64,000 bases of DNA from GWE2-40-63 sp050179685. Lineage in GTDB: Bacteria; Bacteroidota; Bacteroidia; Bacteroidales; SZUA-534. Of this stretch, positions 61,303 to 64,000 are shown one piece after another (positions within the stretch are counted from its first letter, which is position 1; each line of letters begins with the position of its first letter). The notes beneath the pieces were generated by a model. The model searched no databases. It saw nothing but the letters and a program-made list of their open reading frames with translations, and was not told the DNA's origin. The position numbers and the translations under genes were made by a program. The stretch spans positions 1 to 64,000 of the forward strand of contig JBFXEW010000016.1 of assembly GCA_050179685.1 (NCBI GenBank). The letters run 5' to 3'.

Positions 61303-63057
61303 ATGAAAAGTTTAACGATAATTCTAATACTGATGGCTCTTATGGGAGGTTTTACTGCCTGTGATGACCAACTCAATGTTCAGAATCCGAACAGTCAGAC
61401 AACTTTTGACTTTGGTGATTCTGAGTCAGAATTACAAGAAGCTGTTATTGCCTGCTATAACCGTATACGCCTTGAGGGAACTTTTGCCCGTGTTGGTTAC
61501 ACCATGGATGCAGTGCGTGGCGACGAAGTTTGGAACTCATCGCAACAGTGGTATGTCAACTATGATAACCTCAATTCACCGGGTACCATCGATATTGGCG
61601 ACCAGTGGATGTGGCGTGATAACTACCATGTGGTAAACCGTACAAACTTTGTATTGTCGAAAGTTGATGGAGTTTCCATGTCAGAAGATTCTTATAATCA
61701 GATAAAAGGACAAGCCTTGTTCCTCAGGGGGCTGGCATATTATAATTTGGCTACATACTACCAGACTGTCCCATTGTTTACCGATTATTCTGATTATTCA
61801 GACATCACTACCATGTATGCTGCCAATGCCACGCAAGACGAAGTGTTTAATCAAATAGAAAGTGATTTCACTAAAGCGATGCAAATTTTACCCTCGCGCG
61901 ACAAAGGTGGCGAATGGGCGCAGGGACGTGCTACCAGTGGCGCAGCTGCTGGTTATTTAGCCCGTGCGTTTATGTTCCGTCATAAATTTGACACGGCCTT
62001 AGTTGTGCTTAATGACATTATAGGCGGAAAGTTCGGACATTATGAACTTACAGCCGATTATGGTGACAACTTCAGAGAAGGAGCACAATATGAAAACAAT
62101 TCAGAAAGCCTTTTCGAAGTTCAGTTTATGGATTTTGGTACTGGAGGTACCGACGAAGAGTGGACCCCGGTTAATATAAGCTCGGAAGCAACTCAGGGCC
62201 ATGCTGTGGAAAGCAACTACGCATCGCAACAGTTGGGTAGCTGGGGCGACCTCGCTGGTTCACCCTGGTTGTATAACCTTTTCAAAAAGGAAAACAGTAC
62301 CGATGGTCGTCTCGATCCACGCTTATATTGGACATTAGTTACCTACGAAACTGAATATGATGCTTATACCGACTTGAATACAGCAGCATATCCCACTGGA
62401 GATCCGCGTAGTAATATTGTTTATAAAGAGGAAATCACAGCAACTCCGGTATCAAACACCGCTCAGGGAGGTATTTCAATTGCTAAGTTCACCAATGCAA
62501 GAAATAACATCTATAGCTCAATTACAAATGGTTTAAAATGTGGTGTCAACCTGCGCCTCATGCGTTATAGCGATGTTTTACTGCGGGCCGCCGAATGCGA
62601 GAATGAAATTAATGGTCCAACACAAACGGCTATCGATTACATTAACGAAGTGCGTCGTAGAGTTGCTCTTCCGGATTTAGAGCTAGTTAACTTCCCCACG
62701 GCTGATCATCTATTTGAACAAATAGCCAATGTGGAACGGCCTAAAGAATTCGGTTGTGAGAATGGTCGAGGCATCGACCTGCTCCGTTGGGGATTCTTCT
62801 ACGATGCAGCTCGTTTGAACCAATTGGTTGAACATGCTTATTACAAGCTCGATGGTACGGCCAATACCGATGAACTGACTGCCGAAACCGCCAGTGCTTC
62901 ATCGTTCCAGTATTTCTATCCGGGTCACGAATATATCCCAATATATCAATCAACGCTGAATGCCAATCCTAACCTTACAGGTAACTCGGCTAATAAGAAC
63001 GAAGATAATGGACCTGCTTTCTTAGCTAAATGGTCTGTTCGTCCTATTGTTGAGTAA
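61303..63057 (+). CDS. susD: SusD/RagB-like outer-membrane lipoprotein
   Basis: A 584-residue glycan-binding lipoprotein (lipobox GGFTAC, Cys 20). 'LNVQNPNSQTTFDFGDSESELQEAVIACYNRIR' is the SusD N-terminal region. 'LFLRGLAYYNLATYYQTVPLFTDYS' and the tetratricopeptide-like helices that follow contact SusC, and 'RLMRYSDVLLRAAECENEINGPTQTAIDYINEVRRRVALP' plus 'ERPKEFGCENGRGIDLLRW' are diagnostic C-terminal motifs. It lies 25 nt after susC. It caps the SusC barrel and delivers the oligosaccharide; context points to an arabinose-containing glycan. Confidence 0.95.
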   Translation: MKSLTIILILMALMGGFTACDDQLNVQNPNSQTTFDFGDSESELQEAVIACYNRIRLEGTFARVGYTMDAVRGDEVWNSSQQWYVNYDNLNSPGTIDIGDQWMWRDNYHVVNRTNFVLSKVDGVSMSEDSYNQIKGQALFLRGLAYYNLATYYQTVPLFTDYSDYSDITTMYAANATQDEVFNQIESDFTKAMQILPSRDKGGEWAQGRATSGAAAGYLARAFMFRHKFDTALVVLNDIIGGKFGHYELTADYGDNFREGAQYENNSESLFEVQFMDFGTGGTDEEWTPVNISSEATQGHAVESNYASQQLGSWGDLAGSPWLYNLFKKENSTDGRLDPRLYWTLVTYETEYDAYTDLNTAAYPTGDPRSNIVYKEEITATPVSNTAQGGISIAKFTNARNNIYSSITNGLKCGVNLRLMRYSDVLLRAAECENEINGPTQTAIDYINEVRRRVALPDLELVNFPTADHLFEQIANVERPKEFGCENGRGIDLLRWGFFYDAARLNQLVEHAYYKLDGTANTDELTAETASASSFQYFYPGHEYIPIYQSTLNANPNLTGNSANKNEDNGPAFLAKWSVRPIVE

Positions 63058-63078
63058 GGATTATTCGCTTAATTTAGT

Positions 63079-63126
63079 AACTTCCTTATCGACGTATTTT
63101 TGTATGTTGATAAGGAAGTTTTATAA
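63079..63126 (+). terminator. Stem-loop between susD and the GH43 gene
   Basis: AACTTCCTTATC (63079-63090) pairs perfectly with GATAAGGAAGTT (63109-63120); three more pairs inside extend the stem to 15 bp. It is followed by TTTATAA. It could act as a partial terminator or mRNA-stabilising structure, lowering GH43 expression relative to susCD. Confidence 0.65.
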
Positions 63127-63143
63127 TACTAAACAGATTAAAC

Positions 63144-64000
63144 ATGAGACTAAAATATTTATTGGTTTTATTTATCAGCATAATTTCTTTAAGCTTTATT
63201 GGGTGTGAGGACGATGGTGTTAAACCTGGTAATGGGGATCCCGATACCGTTTCAGGTTTTACCATACCTGATTATGCCGACGATTATTCATCGATAGCTT
63301 CCTGGAGTAACCGAAACGAATGGAATCTGGCCAATGTTCACGATCCATCGGTTGCTTACTACAATGGCTATTACTATATGTATGGCACCGATGCATCTTA
63401 TGGAAATGAAGCGTTGGGACATGGGCATTTTCAAGGTAAACGATCAACCGATTTGGTTAATTGGGATTGGGTGGGTGGACCTTTTTACGATGCCCCCTCA
63501 TGGGTAGCCGACTCGCTCAATGCCATTCGTTTGCGCATGGGGCTCGATGCCATTCCCAAAGACAACATTGTTTATGGGTATTGGGCTCCGGTAGTTCGCC
63601 GGGTTAATATGGGTGGACAAGAGATTTTACGTATGTACTACAGTATAATTATCGATAACTACATAAAATCGGGCAACGCAAATACACCAGCCAATTTTGA
63701 TGGAAGTTGGACTGAACGCGCTTTTATTGGCATGTGCGAATCGACCGATCCGGCAGGTGCTGTTTGGACCGATAAGGGTTTTGTTACAAGTTCATCGTCC
63801 GATTTAGGTATTGACTATGGTCGTTCCAGTTTATCGGACTGGAGCGCTTATTTCTACTACAATGCCATCGATCCTACCTATATAGTGACACCCGAAGGAA
63901 ATCATTACCTGATTCATGGTTCGTGGCATAGTGGCTTTGCCTTATTGCAACTCGATGCAACAAGCGGTAAGCCGCTCAACTCACTTGGTGAGCCTTACGC
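63144..64000 (+). CDS. GH43-family arabinanase/arabinosidase lipoprotein, 5' part only
   Basis: The frame starts at ATG 63144 and is still open at the window end (285 codons). Signal peptide and lipobox: MRLKYLLVLFISIISLSFIGC, with the lipid-bearing cysteine at residue 21. The five-bladed-propeller domain starts near residue 60: 'NVHDPSVAYYNGYYYMYGTD' holds the catalytic-base aspartate, followed by 'GHGHFQGKRSTDLVNWDWVGG', 'IVYGYWAPVVRRV' and 'YYSIII'. These match GH43 endo-arabinanase-type enzymes. The catalytic-acid glutamate should lie further on, in the truncated part or just beyond what I can align. As a surface lipoprotein next to SusCD it would make the first cuts in the polymer. Substrate (1,5-arabinan versus arabinoxylan) is inferred. 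Confidence 0.85.
   Translation, partial: MRLKYLLVLFISIISLSFIGCEDDGVKPGNGDPDTVSGFTIPDYADDYSSIASWSNRNEWNLANVHDPSVAYYNGYYYMYGTDASYGNEALGHGHFQGKRSTDLVNWDWVGGPFYDAPSWVADSLNAIRLRMGLDAIPKDNIVYGYWAPVVRRVNMGGQEILRMYYSIIIDNYIKSGNANTPANFDGSWTERAFIGMCESTDPAGAVWTDKGFVTSSSSDLGIDYGRSSLSDWSAYFYYNAIDPTYIVTPEGNHYLIHGSWHSGFALLQLDATSGKPLNSLGEPY

Noticed and set aside
1..64000. tRNA, rRNA, prophage, known riboswitch
   Set aside because: I looked for these in the intergenic regions and found no supporting sequence.

Overview
The window is a chromosomal segment of a member of the Bacteroidota. The support is a SusC/SusD pair, a hybrid two-component sensor (HTCS), a type IX secretion C-terminal signal, an Rnf operon headed by an RseC-like gene, a Nudix-fold AraR-type regulator, and TAnnTTTG promoter boxes. 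A fermentative, polysaccharide-degrading bacterium of the Marinilabiliales/Prolixibacteraceae kind fits best, but that placement is inference. No rRNA, tRNA, CRISPR array or prophage was found.

Layout. (1) 1-4877 is an accessory edge: the start of an IS1595-like transposase, a RelB/RelE-type toxin-antitoxin pair, a very A/T-rich surface beta-helix protein with a type IX sorting tail, and a long non-coding stretch with degenerate 20-bp tandem repeats. (2) 4878-9898 is a leftward cellobiose module: catalytically degenerate Nudix regulator, GPH-type sugar symporter with a periplasmic insertion, and cellobiose phosphorylase. (3) 10286-18350 holds recG, then rseC-rnfBCDGEA, ending at a clear terminator. 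(4) 18425-22053 is a three-gene propionyl-CoA carboxylase (biotin carboxylase, separate biotin carrier, carboxyltransferase). (5) 22180-25512 encodes a TonB-dependent receptor with a DUF4249-type lipoprotein. (6) 25604-28376 holds a HigBA-like module and an M3 oligopeptidase gene broken by an in-frame TAG. (7) 28665-36974 holds guaB, then an envelope-biogenesis cluster: double parvulin, PPIase-less lipoprotein, SurA, MoxR ATPase and an OstA/LptA-like protein. (8) 37218-39693 is a leftward group: DUF2795-type protein, cobalamin adenosyltransferase, ABC ATPase and methyltransferase. (9) 39694-40959 is a 1.27-kb non-coding stretch with a 21-bp tandem array, followed by a class IV aminotransferase. 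(10) 42190-64000 is an L-arabinose regulon: araR, Na+ symporter, araA, araD, araB, GH51 arabinofuranosidase, aldose epimerase, a convergent HTCS, and a polysaccharide utilisation locus (duplicated-module lipoprotein, frameshifted SusC, SusD, GH43 running off the end).

How the genes work together. Surface SusCD, the glycan-binding lipoprotein and GH43 should capture and cut an arabinose-containing polymer. GH51 releases L-arabinose, the epimerase and symporter feed it inward, and AraA/AraB/AraD convert it to D-xylulose-5-phosphate. Rnf, propionyl-CoA carboxylase and the cobalamin adenosyltransferase fit a succinate/propionate fermentation coupled to ion pumping.

The most notable observations are a 10-12-bp motif (GTGGAYAAAT) shared by the araR upstream region and the HTCS/PUL intergenic region, a second dead-Nudix regulator heading the cellobiose operon, two unrelated non-coding ~20-21-bp tandem arrays, and two interrupted genes (TAG in the peptidase, one-base frameshift in susC) that are either real lesions or sequence errors.
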